Source: Acidobacteriota bacterium (lineage in GTDB: Bacteria > Acidobacteriota > Vicinamibacteria > Vicinamibacterales > Fen-181). From it: a DNA stretch of 34,102 nucleotides. This document shows positions 14,894-22,763 of the stretch, in pieces. The DNA lies in NCBI GenBank assembly GCA_017883185.1, contig JADGOB010000031.1, positions 1 to 34,102 on the forward strand, read 5' to 3'. The notes below the pieces were generated by a model. The model saw only the letters and a program-made list of their open reading frames with translations, made no database searches and was not told the origin of the DNA. How positions within the stretch are numbered: position 1 is the stretch's first letter; each line of letters begins with the position of its first letter. Both the position numbers and the translations under genes were made by a program.

Positions 14894-15337
14894 ATGTTGA
14901 AGGAGTTCAAGGAATTCGCCATGAAGGGCAACGTGCTCGACATGGCCGTTGGCATCGTCATCGGTGCGGCGTTCGGGAAGATCATCAGCTCGTTCGTGGC
15001 TGACATTCTGATGCCTCCGCTGGGCCTCCTGCTCGGCAAGGTGAACTTCTCGAATCTCTTCTTCACGCTCTCCGGCGCCTCGTTCGCGACCCTCGAGGAG
15101 GCGAAGAAGGCGGGCGCGGTGACGTTCAACTACGGCCTGTTCCTGAACAGCGTCGTCGATTTCGCCATCATCGCGTTTGCGATCTTCCTCGTGGTGAAGC
15201 AGGTGAATCGGATGCGCACGCCGGCGCCGGCTCCCGAGGTGGTGACGAAGGCATGTCCGTACTGCACGTCGACAATTCCGCTCAAGGCGAGCCGGTGTCC
15301 CCAGTGCACGTCCGACCTGAAGTCGGCGGTGGCATAA
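14894..15337 (+). CDS. mscL: large-conductance mechanosensitive channel MscL with C-terminal zinc ribbon
   Basis: A 147-residue inner membrane channel that opens under membrane tension and releases solutes on hypo-osmotic shock. The N-terminal helix and TM1 follow the family closely ([20 protein letters not shown], then [20 protein letters not shown]). TM2 is [24 protein letters not shown] at about residues 84-107. Instead of the usual cytoplasmic helix, the tail carries CPYC and CPQC pairs 15 residues apart, a zinc ribbon seen in MscL of several phyla. The ATG at 14894 has GAGGAG six bases upstream. It converges with the efflux operon, and a shared hairpin separates them. Confidence 0.93.
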   Translation: MLKEFKEFAMKGNVLDMAVGIVIGAAFGKIISSFVADILMPPLGLLLGKVNFSNLFFTLSGASFATLEEAKKAGAVTFNYGLFLNSVVDFAIIAFAIFLVVKQVNRMRTPAPAPEVVTKACPYCTSTIPLKASRCPQCTSDLKSAVA

Positions 15338-15365
15338 GCTCGTTGGCTTCCCCGCGGGTGTCAAT

Positions 15366-15390
15366 CGGGCGGCGCGTTTTACGCCGCCCG
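15366..15390. terminator. bidirectional terminator hairpin between mscL and the efflux operon
   Basis: CGGGCGGCG (15366-15374) pairs perfectly with CGCCGCCCG (15382-15390) around CGTTTTA. The hairpin overlaps the last codons and stop of the minus-strand permease. It lies 28 bases past the mscL stop, so it can serve both convergent units, though no long T-run is present. Confidence 0.6.
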
Positions 15391-16497
15391 CTTGCTTGAC
15401 CGCAGCGTGGCGAGACCCAGGATCGCCACGCCCCACGCGAGCAGCGCCAGCGCCTGTGGCCACAACACGTCCAGCCCGACTCCCTTCAGGAAGATCCCTC
15501 GCACGATGACCAGGTAATACCGCATCGGGATGAGATACGTAAACGGCTGGATGACGGCCGGCATGTTCTCGATCGGAAACACGAATCCCGACAGGTAGAT
15601 CATCGGCGTCAGAAAGAAGAAGACCGCCGTCATCATGGCCTGCTGCTGGTTCTCTGAGATCGTGGAGACGAACAGGCCGAGGCCCAGCGTGCTGAGCAGG
15701 AACACCAGGCTCAGCCCAAACAGCAGCCAGAAGCTTCCGAGCAGCGGCACGCGGAACCACAGCCGCGCCACGCCCACCACCAGGAAGATGTCGATCATCC
15801 CGATCAGGCCGTAGGGCAGGAGCTTGCCGACGATGAGCTGCCAGCGCCGGAGCGGCGTCACGTTCAGCTGCTCGAGCGTTCCCAGTTCCTTCTCGCGCAC
15901 GATCCCCATCGAGGCGAGCACGATGGTCATGACGATGAGCAGGATTGCCAGGACGCCGGGGATCATGAAGTCCTTGCTCTCCAGTTGCGGGTTGAACCAG
16001 ACGCGGACGTCCGCCTCGAGCCCCGCCGGGAGCCGGCCGCCCGGCAGTCGCGCGGCCAGCAGCTCCTGCGCGTAGGAGGCCACGAGGTTGCTGGCGTACC
16101 CGAGCGCGATGTTCGTGGAGTTCGCGTCGGTTCCATCCGCCACGATCTGGACGCTGGTCGGACGTCCTGCGCCGACCTGCTGTCCGTACCCGACCGGGAT
16201 CGACAGCGCCATCCAGGCGCGACCCTCTTCGAGATAGGGCGCCACGTCGTTCACGCTGGTCACGATCGACGTGACCGTGAAGTACGGCGACGCGTCGAAC
16301 TTCTGGATCAACTCGCGGCTGGCCGCGGACCGGTCGGCGTCCGCCACGATCATCGGCACGTTCTTCACGTCCGTGGTCGTCGCGTAGCCGAGGACAATGA
16401 GCTGAAGGATCGGCGCCACGAACACGATCGGCAGCATCCGCTTGTCCTGCCGAAGCTCGAGGAGTTCTTTCCAGATCATGAAGAACAGGCGTCGCAT
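15379..16497 (-). CDS. ABC-2 type exporter permease (YbhR-like)
   Basis: A 372-residue inner membrane protein and the last gene of the efflux operon. It has one N-terminal TM (about 24-42), a large extracytoplasmic domain (about 45-170), then five TM segments. The coupling-helix region VREKELGTLEQLNVTPLRRWQLIVGK (about 198-224) and the FVFPIENMPAVIQPFTYLIPMRYY motif (about 312-334) are typical of the YbhS/YbhR/YhhJ group. Partners should be the permease just upstream and the two ATPases. The ATG at 16497 has GGAGG four bases upstream. The gap to the previous stop is 12 bases. Confidence 0.9.
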   Translation of the reverse strand: MRRLFFMIWKELLELRQDKRMLPIVFVAPILQLIVLGYATTTDVKNVPMIVADADRSAASRELIQKFDASPYFTVTSIVTSVNDVAPYLEEGRAWMALSIPVGYGQQVGAGRPTSVQIVADGTDANSTNIALGYASNLVASYAQELLAARLPGGRLPAGLEADVRVWFNPQLESKDFMIPGVLAILLIVMTIVLASMGIVREKELGTLEQLNVTPLRRWQLIVGKLLPYGLIGMIDIFLVVGVARLWFRVPLLGSFWLLFGLSLVFLLSTLGLGLFVSTISENQQQAMMTAVFFFLTPMIYLSGFVFPIENMPAVIQPFTYLIPMRYYLVIVRGIFLKGVGLDVLWPQALALLAWGVAILGLATLRSSKRAA

Positions 16498-16509
16498 GGT
16501 ACCTCCGCC

Positions 16510-17625
16510 TCACCCTCTCTCGCGCGCCAGGCGGGCCGACGCCAGGCCGAGCACGACGACGGCATAGATGCTGAGCGCCGTCATGTCGCGCCACACGGCG
16601 GCCAGACCGACTCCCTTCAGCACGATTCCCCGCAGGGCGACCAGGAAGTAGCGCGCCGGCACCAGATACGTGACCGCCTGGATCGGTGTGGGCATGTTCT
16701 GGATGGGAAAGATGAACCCGGACAGGAGGAACGTCGGCAGGAAGGCCAGAATCAACACCACCTGGAACGCGATCAGCTGCGAGTCGGCAATGGTCGAGAC
16801 CAGCAGGCCAGTCCCGAGCGCAGCGAGGAGGAACAGCGTGGTGGCCAGGAGCAGGGATCCCCAGGAGCCGCGCATCGGCAGGTCGAACAGCCACATCGCA
16901 GCCACGACGATGGCCATCGACGAGATGAGGGACAGTCCCAGGTACGGCAACGTCTTGCCGACGACGTACGACACGGTGTTGATGGGCGCCATTCGTACCT
17001 GCTCCCATGTCCCGCGCTCCTTTTCCCGGACGACAGAAAGCGCGGTGGAGATGGTCGCGGTGATCATCCCGATGAAGGCGATCAGCCCGGGAACGAGGAA
17101 CAGCGTGCTGCGGAGTTCCGGGTTGAACCAGATCCGAGGCTCGACGCTGACGGGCGGCGAGAGGTTCAACCCTCGCTGCTCGACGATCAGGCTGATCGAG
17201 ACGCTGCGGACGATGGTGACCGAGTAGCCCAGCACCGTCGCCGCCGTGTTGGCGTTGTCGCCGTTGATGATGATTTGTACCGGCGCGGCCTGACCCCGTC
17301 GGACCGAGCGACCGGTGTTCTCGGGGATGATAAGCGCGGCCCGCGCCACGTTGGCGTCCATCACCCGCCGGAGATCCTGCGGCGAACGGAGCGTGGCGGC
17401 CAGGTCGAAGTAGCCCGAGTTGAGGAACGCCGAGACCAGGGCGCGGCTCTCCACGCTGTCGTCCCGGTCCTCGACGGCCAGCGCCACGTGCTTGATGTCG
17501 AAGTTCAGCGCGTAGCCGTACAGGAGCAGGAAGAAGACGGGGATGAACAGCAGGATCATGAGCGTGCGCCGATCGCGCACGATCTGCCGGAATTCCTTCT
17601 TGCCGACCGCGAGCGCCTTCCTCAT
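16510..17625 (-). CDS. ABC-2 type exporter permease (YbhS-like)
   Basis: A 371-residue inner membrane protein, homologous to the next permease but clearly distinct, so the pore is a heterodimer. It starts MRKALAVGKKEFRQIVRDRRT, with TM1 at about 24-42, an extracytoplasmic domain, and five C-terminal TM segments. It has the same landmarks as its partner: VREKERGTWEQVRMAPINTV and FIFPIQNMPTPIQAVTYLVPARYF. Its ATG overlaps the TGA of the upstream ATPase (ATGA at 17622-17625), indicating coupled translation. The frame is open far upstream, but the start at 17625 is set by this overlap and by family length. Confidence 0.9.
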   Translation of the reverse strand: MRKALAVGKKEFRQIVRDRRTLMILLFIPVFFLLLYGYALNFDIKHVALAVEDRDDSVESRALVSAFLNSGYFDLAATLRSPQDLRRVMDANVARAALIIPENTGRSVRRGQAAPVQIIINGDNANTAATVLGYSVTIVRSVSISLIVEQRGLNLSPPVSVEPRIWFNPELRSTLFLVPGLIAFIGMITATISTALSVVREKERGTWEQVRMAPINTVSYVVGKTLPYLGLSLISSMAIVVAAMWLFDLPMRGSWGSLLLATTLFLLAALGTGLLVSTIADSQLIAFQVVLILAFLPTFLLSGFIFPIQNMPTPIQAVTYLVPARYFLVALRGIVLKGVGLAAVWRDMTALSIYAVVVLGLASARLARERG

Positions 17626-18575
17626 TTGCGCGCCGCCTTTTCCACCACGTCGAGGAACACGTCCTCGAGCGACGGTTGAACAGGTTCCACCGACTCGACC
17701 TCGAGCCGCTGCAAGGCCAGCCGGGCGACGAGATCCGCCGGGGAGACCCCACCGGACCGAAGCACCGCGTGCACGGCGGTGCCGAACAAGCTGCTCTCCT
17801 CGACATCCTCCATCGCGTCGAGCGCGCGCATCACGTCCACGGAACGGCGGGTCCGAATCTCGACGATCGGGCGGTCCGCGAAGATCTGCTTCAGCTCGCC
17901 CGTCGTGCCGAGGGCCGCCAGCTTGCCCGCGTGGATCAGGGCGAGGCGATGGCAATACTCCGCTTCGTCCAGGTAGTGCGTGGTGACCAGTACCGTCACG
18001 CCGGACCGCGACAGCTGGTCGATCAGCCGCCAGAACTGCCGCCGCGAAATCGGGTCGACGCCGCCCGTCGGCTCGTCCAGGAACAGGATGGGCGGCTCGT
18101 GGAGGATCGCGCAGCCGAGCGCCAGGCGCTGCCGGAACCCTCCCGGCAAATCCCTCGGAAGCGCAGCCTCCCGGCCGTGAAGTCCCGCCATTTCGATCAC
18201 GAATCGACGCCGTTCCGCGAAGCGCTCCGGCGCCACGCCGTACAGCTCCGCGTACAGGCGGATGTTCTGATCGACCGACAGCAGCTCATAGAGCGAGAAC
18301 TTCTGCGACATGTACCCGATGTGCGCCTTGACGCCCTCGGGATCCCGCTTCACGTCGATCCCGCCGACGAGGGCGGTTCCCGAGGTCGGCTCGAGCAGTC
18401 CGCACAGCATCCGGATGGTCGTGGACTTGCCGGCGCCGTTGCTGCCGAGGAAGCCGAAGATCTCGCCCGTGCGGACCGTGAAGGACACATGGTCCACGGC
18501 GACGAAGCTGCCGAACCGGCGGGTGAGGTCGGTGACGACGATGGCGTCCATGGATGAAGGAGCGGGGGCAGCCAT
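17622..18575 (-). CDS. ABC exporter ATPase, one half of a split YbhF
   Basis: A 317-residue cytosolic nucleotide-binding subunit. It has Walker A GSNGAGKS (44-51), a Q-loop near 91, Walker B ILFLDE (163-168), and an H-loop His (H200 in TTHYLDEAE). The signature motif is not canonical: LSGG is replaced by LPGG (143-146). The C-terminal 80 residues form the extra domain found in drug-exporter ATPases. The partner ATPase at 19897-20820 has a normal signature but no H-loop His, so the pair would make one good and one degenerate ATP site. The start at 18575 lies two bases after the TolC stop; the in-frame ATG at 18551 is an alternative. No clear RBS precedes either. Confidence 0.9.
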   Translation of the reverse strand: MAAPAPSSMDAIVVTDLTRRFGSFVAVDHVSFTVRTGEIFGFLGSNGAGKSTTIRMLCGLLEPTSGTALVGGIDVKRDPEGVKAHIGYMSQKFSLYELLSVDQNIRLYAELYGVAPERFAERRRFVIEMAGLHGREAALPRDLPGGFRQRLALGCAILHEPPILFLDEPTGGVDPISRRQFWRLIDQLSRSGVTVLVTTHYLDEAEYCHRLALIHAGKLAALGTTGELKQIFADRPIVEIRTRRSVDVMRALDAMEDVEESSLFGTAVHAVLRSGGVSPADLVARLALQRLEVESVEPVQPSLEDVFLDVVEKAARK

Positions 18576-18577
18576 GA

Positions 18578-19900
18578 TTACCGTCCGAGCGCGCGTTCGA
18601 GCCGGGCTTCTGCCAGGCGCACGCTGGCCAGCGCCTGCGTGCGATCGAGCCCCGCCTGGAGCAGCGCGACCTGCGCGTCGAGCACTTCGGTGCTGGTCGC
18701 CACGCCCGAGGCGAAGCGCTCGCCGACCACGCGACGCGCCTCGGTGGCCGCCCGCACCGAGTCGATCGCGGCCGCGACAGCGGCGCCCGCCGATTCGATG
18801 TCGAGACGACGCTGGCGGACCTCGAAATCGAGCACCGTGTCGAACTCGGCCAGGCGCTCGCGAACCGCGCGCTCGTTCGCCCGGGCCTCGGCCACGTCGG
18901 CCTGCACGCGGCCGAAGTCCCAGAACGTCCAGGTGAAGTTCACACTGGCATCCCACGACTCGTTCCACGCGGCAGCCCGCGGGAAGATCCGGGGATTTGG
19001 CCTGGCCAGGTCCACTCCGGCGCCCACCGAGATGACCGGCCGCTTGTTGGCGAGCGCGGCCTCGCGCCGCTCGCCCGCACCCTGCACCCGGGTCTCGAGC
19101 GCCTTCCTGTCGGGCCTCGCGCCGCGGGCGGCGACCACCAGACTGTCGGCTGGCGCCACCGCGGCGGCGGGCGCTTCGAGGACGGCATCGATCTCCAGCG
19201 GGCTGTCGGGGGGCGCGCCGGTCAGGCGCCGGAGATCGGTCAGCATCTGCTCGCGGTTGTTGCGCGCCTGCACCAGCAGCATCTGCTGTCGCGAGCGCTG
19301 CGCCTCCAATGACAGGACGTCGTTGGGCGGCACCAGGCCGACCTTCAGCCGGTTGCGCATGTCCTCCACCGACGCGTCCATCCGCTTCAGCGACTCGTCC
19401 ACCACCCGCACGGCCTCGTTCGCGGTGACGACCGCCCAGAATGCGCGCGTGATCTCCAGTTTCAGGTCGTTCCTGGCCGCCGCCATGTCGAAGCCGGTCG
19501 CGTCCGACTCCGCGCGAGCCGCGCGCTCCAGCGCGTCGATCCGGCCGAACGTGTAGATGGGCCACTGGAAGTCGAGCCGGGTCCTGAAGTTGTCGGGCAC
19601 ATCCGGGTAGATCACGCGAGGCGGGCCGACAGGCGCCTGGATCGAGTACTCGTCCACGTGGTTGGTGCGGGTATAGCCCGCCTGGGCCGAGAGCTGCGGT
19701 CGGCCGGCCGCCTGGCGGCCCTGCACGGCTGCCGCGGCCCCCTGCTGCCTCGCCGTCAGCTCGGCCAGGCGATGGCTGGCGGCAAGACCGCGGGCGATCG
19801 CGTCGTCGAGCGTGAGGCGCGATGAGGTTTGCGCGGCGCCGTCGCCTGCCAGGAGCGCCGCAGACAGGACGGTCACGAGCGAAATCTGGAGCGAGTTCAT
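18578..19900 (-). CDS. TolC-family outer membrane efflux protein
   Basis: A 440-residue protein: signal peptide (MNSLQISLVTVLSAALLAGDGAAQ), then two repeats rich in long Ala-rich helices, as expected for the TolC alpha-barrel and outer membrane beta-barrel. Typical motifs include LTLDDAIARGLAASHRLAELTARQQGA at the start and a duplicated pattern VGLVPPNDVLSLEAQ and SGVATSTEVLDAQVAL, which mark the equivalent helices of each half. It gives the exporter an outer membrane exit duct. Its ATG overlaps the stop of the upstream ATPase (19897-19900). Its position between the two ATPase genes is unusual, because related loci place the ATPase halves together or fused. Confidence 0.92.
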   Translation of the reverse strand: MNSLQISLVTVLSAALLAGDGAAQTSSRLTLDDAIARGLAASHRLAELTARQQGAAAAVQGRQAAGRPQLSAQAGYTRTNHVDEYSIQAPVGPPRVIYPDVPDNFRTRLDFQWPIYTFGRIDALERAARAESDATGFDMAAARNDLKLEITRAFWAVVTANEAVRVVDESLKRMDASVEDMRNRLKVGLVPPNDVLSLEAQRSRQQMLLVQARNNREQMLTDLRRLTGAPPDSPLEIDAVLEAPAAAVAPADSLVVAARGARPDRKALETRVQGAGERREAALANKRPVISVGAGVDLARPNPRIFPRAAAWNESWDASVNFTWTFWDFGRVQADVAEARANERAVRERLAEFDTVLDFEVRQRRLDIESAGAAVAAAIDSVRAATEARRVVGERFASGVATSTEVLDAQVALLQAGLDRTQALASVRLAEARLERALGR

Positions 19901-20820
19901 GGTACGGCCACCCTGTTGATGAACACATCCTCGAGCGAGGCCGGGATCTCCCGGATGCCCGCCACGTCAATTCCCTGTTCGCGGAGCCGGCGCTCGATCT
20001 GCTGCGCGGCCGTTCCCGGCTGGCTGTCGGTCCACCGCACATGGACGCGCTCGCCGAAACTCAGGATGTCCGCGACGCCAGGCAGCGAGCGGAGCGCGTC
20101 GATCGCCTCGTGCTGGGGCTGCGCAAGCACCTCGATGATCACGCCCGGGAGGCCGTCCCGCAGCGCCTGAGGCGTATCGACCACGAGCAGCGTGCCTCCC
20201 GAGAGCAGGCCGACACGAGAGCAGCGCTCGGCCTCGTCCAGGTAGGGCGTGGCCATCACGATGGTGATCCCCTGGGCGAGGAACTCGGAGAGCAGCTTCC
20301 AGAACTCGCGGCGCGATACCGGGTCTACGCCCGTCGTCGGCTCGTCGAGCAGGATGACCTGCGGTTCGTGGACGAGCGTGCACGCGAGTGCCAGCTTCTG
20401 CTTCATGCCGCCGGACAGGCGGTCGGCCAGGCGATGGCGAAACGGCGTGAGCTGCGTCATGTCGAGCAGCCGATCGCGCCGCGCTCCGAAGTCGGTGAGC
20501 CCATGGATTTCCGCAAAGAACGCGATGTTCTCGTCGATGCTCAGGTCACCGTAGAGGCTGAAGCGCTGGGAGAAGTAGCCGGCGCTCCCCGTCACGGTGG
20601 CGTGCTGCCTGATGGGGTCGGCACCCAGCACGCCTATCCGGCCCGCGTCCGCGCGCAGCAGGCCGCAGATCAGCCGGATGGTCGTTGTCTTGCCCGCGCC
20701 GTCAGGGCCAATCAGGCCGAACATCTCGCCGCGACGGATCTCGAGCGACACGTCGTTGACGGCGACGGTTGTGCCGAAGCGCTTGGTGACACGGTCGAGG
20801 ACGACAGCGGTGTCGGACAT
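19897..20820 (-). CDS. ABC exporter ATPase, other half of a split YbhF
   Basis: A 307-residue nucleotide-binding subunit. It has Walker A GPDGAGKT (38-45), Q-loop Q85, canonical signature LSGGMKQ (135-141) and Walker B VILLDE (155-160). The switch His is missing: the H-loop reads MATPYLDEAERC, with Pro192 where His belongs. As I recall, the N-terminal ATPase half of YbhF-type double proteins has a similar change, so this may be a family trait. A short C-terminal domain ends in ASLEDVFINRV, the usual end of drug-exporter ATPases. It lies five bases after the adaptor stop and overlaps the TolC start by four bases. Confidence 0.92.
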   Translation of the reverse strand: MSDTAVVLDRVTKRFGTTVAVNDVSLEIRRGEMFGLIGPDGAGKTTTIRLICGLLRADAGRIGVLGADPIRQHATVTGSAGYFSQRFSLYGDLSIDENIAFFAEIHGLTDFGARRDRLLDMTQLTPFRHRLADRLSGGMKQKLALACTLVHEPQVILLDEPTTGVDPVSRREFWKLLSEFLAQGITIVMATPYLDEAERCSRVGLLSGGTLLVVDTPQALRDGLPGVIIEVLAQPQHEAIDALRSLPGVADILSFGERVHVRWTDSQPGTAAQQIERRLREQGIDVAGIREIPASLEDVFINRVAVP

Positions 20821-20825
20821 GGCCG

Positions 20826-21851
20826 CTACTTCGCCGACAGCGGTACATCGGCTTCCACCGGCATGCCCTGCTTCAGGACGCCCCGCGTGTTGTCCACCGA
20901 GACCTTGATGCGGTACACGAGCTTCGACCGCTCCTCGGCTGTCTGCACGTTGCGGGGCGTGAACTCGGCCTTCGGCGAGATGAACGTGACGGTGCCCTTG
21001 ATGCCGGCGCCGCCTGCGTCGCTGTAGAGCGTCGCCGGCTGGCCGAGGCGGAGCCGCGGGATGAGCGGTTCGTCGATGTAGATGTTCGCCCAGGCGTGGT
21101 CGAGATCGACGACGTTCACGATCGGCGTCCGCGGCGCCAGGATCTCGCCCGCGTCGGCGAGTTTCTGGGTGACCGTGCCGGCCACCGGGGCAACCACCGT
21201 GGCGTCCTTGACGTTCTGTTCGAGGGTGGCAATCTGCGCGTTGGACGCCGCGAGTCGGGCCCGGGCAGCGGCGATCTCCTGCGGCCTCGGCCCGCGCTCG
21301 AAGCGCACCTGCGCCTCGCGGGCGGCGCGCACGCGCTCCTGCGCCGAGAGCAGCCGGGATCGTGCCACGTCCCGCCTGGTCGCCGCATCGTCGCGCTGCT
21401 TCTGGGAGCCGGAGTTCGACTTGAGCAGCGATTCGAAGCGGCCCAGGTCCGTTTCGGCGGCCGCGAGGTCGTCGCGGGCGCCGGCGGTGTCAGCCTCTGC
21501 GCCTCTCACCTGCGCTTCGGCCTGACGGATGTCCTCCTGGCGCGAGCCGGCCTCGAGCAGGGCAAGCTGGGCAGCGGCCTGGTCGCGATCCGCGGCGGCC
21601 CGCCGCAGCGCCAGCAGGGCATCGGTCGTGTCCAGTTGGGCGATCGCCTGGCCGGCCGTCACGCGGTCGCCTTCGGCCACCTTCAACTCGAGGAGGCGAC
21701 CGCCGACCTGCGAGGAGATCTGGACTTCGGTGGCTTCGACACTGCCCGAGGCGCGGACGCGATCGGACGGCGCCTTCGACGCGCACCCGGCGGTGAGCAC
21801 CGCGACGGCAAGAGCAACGGGAACGACGGTGACGAGAGCATTCGCTTTCAT
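20826..21851 (-). CDS. HlyD/YbhG-type periplasmic adaptor, predicted lipoprotein
   Basis: A 341-residue membrane-fusion protein linking the inner membrane ABC exporter to TolC. The N-terminus ends in a lipobox, LTAGC (C23), so it is probably lipid-anchored. The order is: lipoyl half-motif GSVEATEVQISSQVGGRLLELKVAEGDRVTAGQ (about 36-68), a long coiled-coil hairpin (about 75-215) rich in Ala, Gln and Arg, the second lipoyl half ATVVAPVAGTVTQKLADAGEIL, and beta-barrel and membrane-proximal domains. It matches YbhG/EmrA-like adaptors in length and layout. Its ATG overlaps the stop of the TetR gene by four bases, so regulator and pump are translationally coupled. Confidence 0.92.
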   Translation of the reverse strand: MKANALVTVVPVALAVAVLTAGCASKAPSDRVRASGSVEATEVQISSQVGGRLLELKVAEGDRVTAGQAIAQLDTTDALLALRRAAADRDQAAAQLALLEAGSRQEDIRQAEAQVRGAEADTAGARDDLAAAETDLGRFESLLKSNSGSQKQRDDAATRRDVARSRLLSAQERVRAAREAQVRFERGPRPQEIAAARARLAASNAQIATLEQNVKDATVVAPVAGTVTQKLADAGEILAPRTPIVNVVDLDHAWANIYIDEPLIPRLRLGQPATLYSDAGGAGIKGTVTFISPKAEFTPRNVQTAEERSKLVYRIKVSVDNTRGVLKQGMPVEADVPLSAK

Positions 21852-22531
21852 GCGTGGTCTCCAGAACGGGTCGAGCGTGAACGCCGATGCGCCGGCTGCC
21901 GGGCCGCCGGTGGGGCCGGGTTGGCGAGCAGAACCGTGAGAGCGGCGGCTTTCAGCTGCGCCACGAACGTCGCCGCCTCGACCACGCGCGTGTCGACGAT
22001 GTGCGACTTTTCGAGCGCGGCGCGAAGGGGGGCCGTGGCGCGGAAGAAGATGACCGGGCTGATGAGCGTGAAATACGTGAGAAGCGGATTGGCGGGCCGG
22101 AACACGCCCTCGCGTGCGCCCTCCTCCAGGATGAGCCTCAGGTTGTTGAAGATCCCTGCCATCAGCCGCAGCGTGTTGGCGTCGAGGCGGATGGCGCCCT
22201 CGGCCATCTCGCGCATCATGATGGGCGGCATGTAGGGCCGGCTGACCGCCATGTCGTTGAGGGCGTCGATGAACGCCTCGATCTTGGGGCCCGGCTCCCG
22301 GTCCGAGGCGGCGATGTCAGCCGTGCGGGCGCCCATGAAGCGGAAGACGTCGCGAAGGATCTCGACGTAGAGACCCTTTTTGCTCTTGAAGTGGTAGTAG
22401 ATCATCGCTTTGTTGACCCGAGCGCGGGCGGCGATGTCGGCCACCGACGCGCCGGCGAACCCGTCGGCGGCGAACTCGGTTGCCGCCGCCGCCAGGATGG
22501 CGCCGCGCGTCTTTCCAGCCGCTCTCTTCAC
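21848..22531 (-). CDS. TetR-family regulator of the efflux operon (CecR-like)
   Basis: A 227-residue repressor and first gene of the operon. The N-terminal helix-turn-helix (about 8-55) reads GAILAAAATEFAADGFAGAS, then VADIAARARVNKAMIYYHF, a close match to the family. Residues about 70-200 form the ligand-binding helical domain, and the last 20 residues are a Pro/Arg-rich tail. The start is GTG at 22531 with GGAGG five bases upstream. In E. coli the TetR regulator CecR heads the cecR-ybhGFSR operon, and this gene order is the same. Two AT-rich palindromes at 22574-22608 are the likely operator, implying autoregulation. Confidence 0.9.
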   Translation of the reverse strand: MKRAAGKTRGAILAAAATEFAADGFAGASVADIAARARVNKAMIYYHFKSKKGLYVEILRDVFRFMGARTADIAASDREPGPKIEAFIDALNDMAVSRPYMPPIMMREMAEGAIRLDANTLRLMAGIFNNLRLILEEGAREGVFRPANPLLTYFTLISPVIFFRATAPLRAALEKSHIVDTRVVEAATFVAQLKAAALTVLLANPAPPAARQPAHRRSRSTRSGDHA

Positions 22532-22573
22532 GCCTTCCTCCGTCGCCCGCCCGCGTCCCGCGCTCCCGGGCGA

Positions 22574-22608
22574 TTAACTAACCGGTAGGTTAAACTAACT
22601 ATTTAGTT
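22574..22608 (-). promoter_or_regulatory. probable TetR operator: two adjoining palindromes
   Basis: Site 1 (22574-22593), TTAACTAACCGGTAGGTTAA, is symmetric at 16 of 20 positions about the CCGG centre. Site 2 (22593-22608) has AACTAA and TTAGTT arms that match perfectly around CTAT. They share one base and the half-site AACTAA. This is the only AT-rich stretch in the region and lies 43-77 bases before the regulator's start codon, where an autorepressor would bind over the promoter. Confidence 0.7.
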
Positions 22609-22633
22609 AACACCGATTCGGATGGCGTGTCAA

Positions 22634-22674
22634 GCGGACAGCGGACTGCGGACAGCAGGCAGCAGGCAGCAGGC
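22634..22674. repeat. period-7 tandem repeat (GCGGACA / GCAGGCA)
   Basis: Six consecutive heptads: GCGGACA, GCGGACT and GCGGACA, then GCAGGCA, GCAGGCA and GCAGGCG. The consensus shifts half way through the tract. It lies in the gap between the TetR promoter and the helicase gene. Confidence 0.8.
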
Positions 22675-22698
22675 GCTGGGCAGCCAGAGACTCCGTAG

Positions 22699-22760
22699 GG
22701 GCGACCGGCCGGTCGCCCGCCGGCAGGCGGCCTGCCCTGAGCGAGCGAAGCGAGTCGAAG
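22699..22760. repeat. mosaic of palindromes and a CCTGAGCGA..TCGAAGG element
   Basis: A perfect 20-base palindrome (22699-22718; half-site GGGCGACCGG) is followed by a GGCAGG/CCTGCC hairpin (22722-22736). Then comes CCCTGAGCGAGCGAAGCGAGTCGAAGGG in two pieces (22735-22762), a longer form of the motif at 11623-11640. The mosaic ends against the helicase stop codon at 22764 and may help terminate its transcript. Confidence 0.6.
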
Positions 22761-22763
22761 GGT

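Noticed and set aside
14804-17806. A 1000-codon open frame on the minus strand through the permease genes
   Set aside because: Its translation is Arg/Gly/Pro-rich without any fold or motif, and it overlaps two clear permease genes in another frame. Long false frames are expected at this GC content.
22574-22608. Insertion sequence end or attachment site
   Set aside because: No integrase, transposase or target duplication is nearby. Position before a TetR gene fits an operator better.
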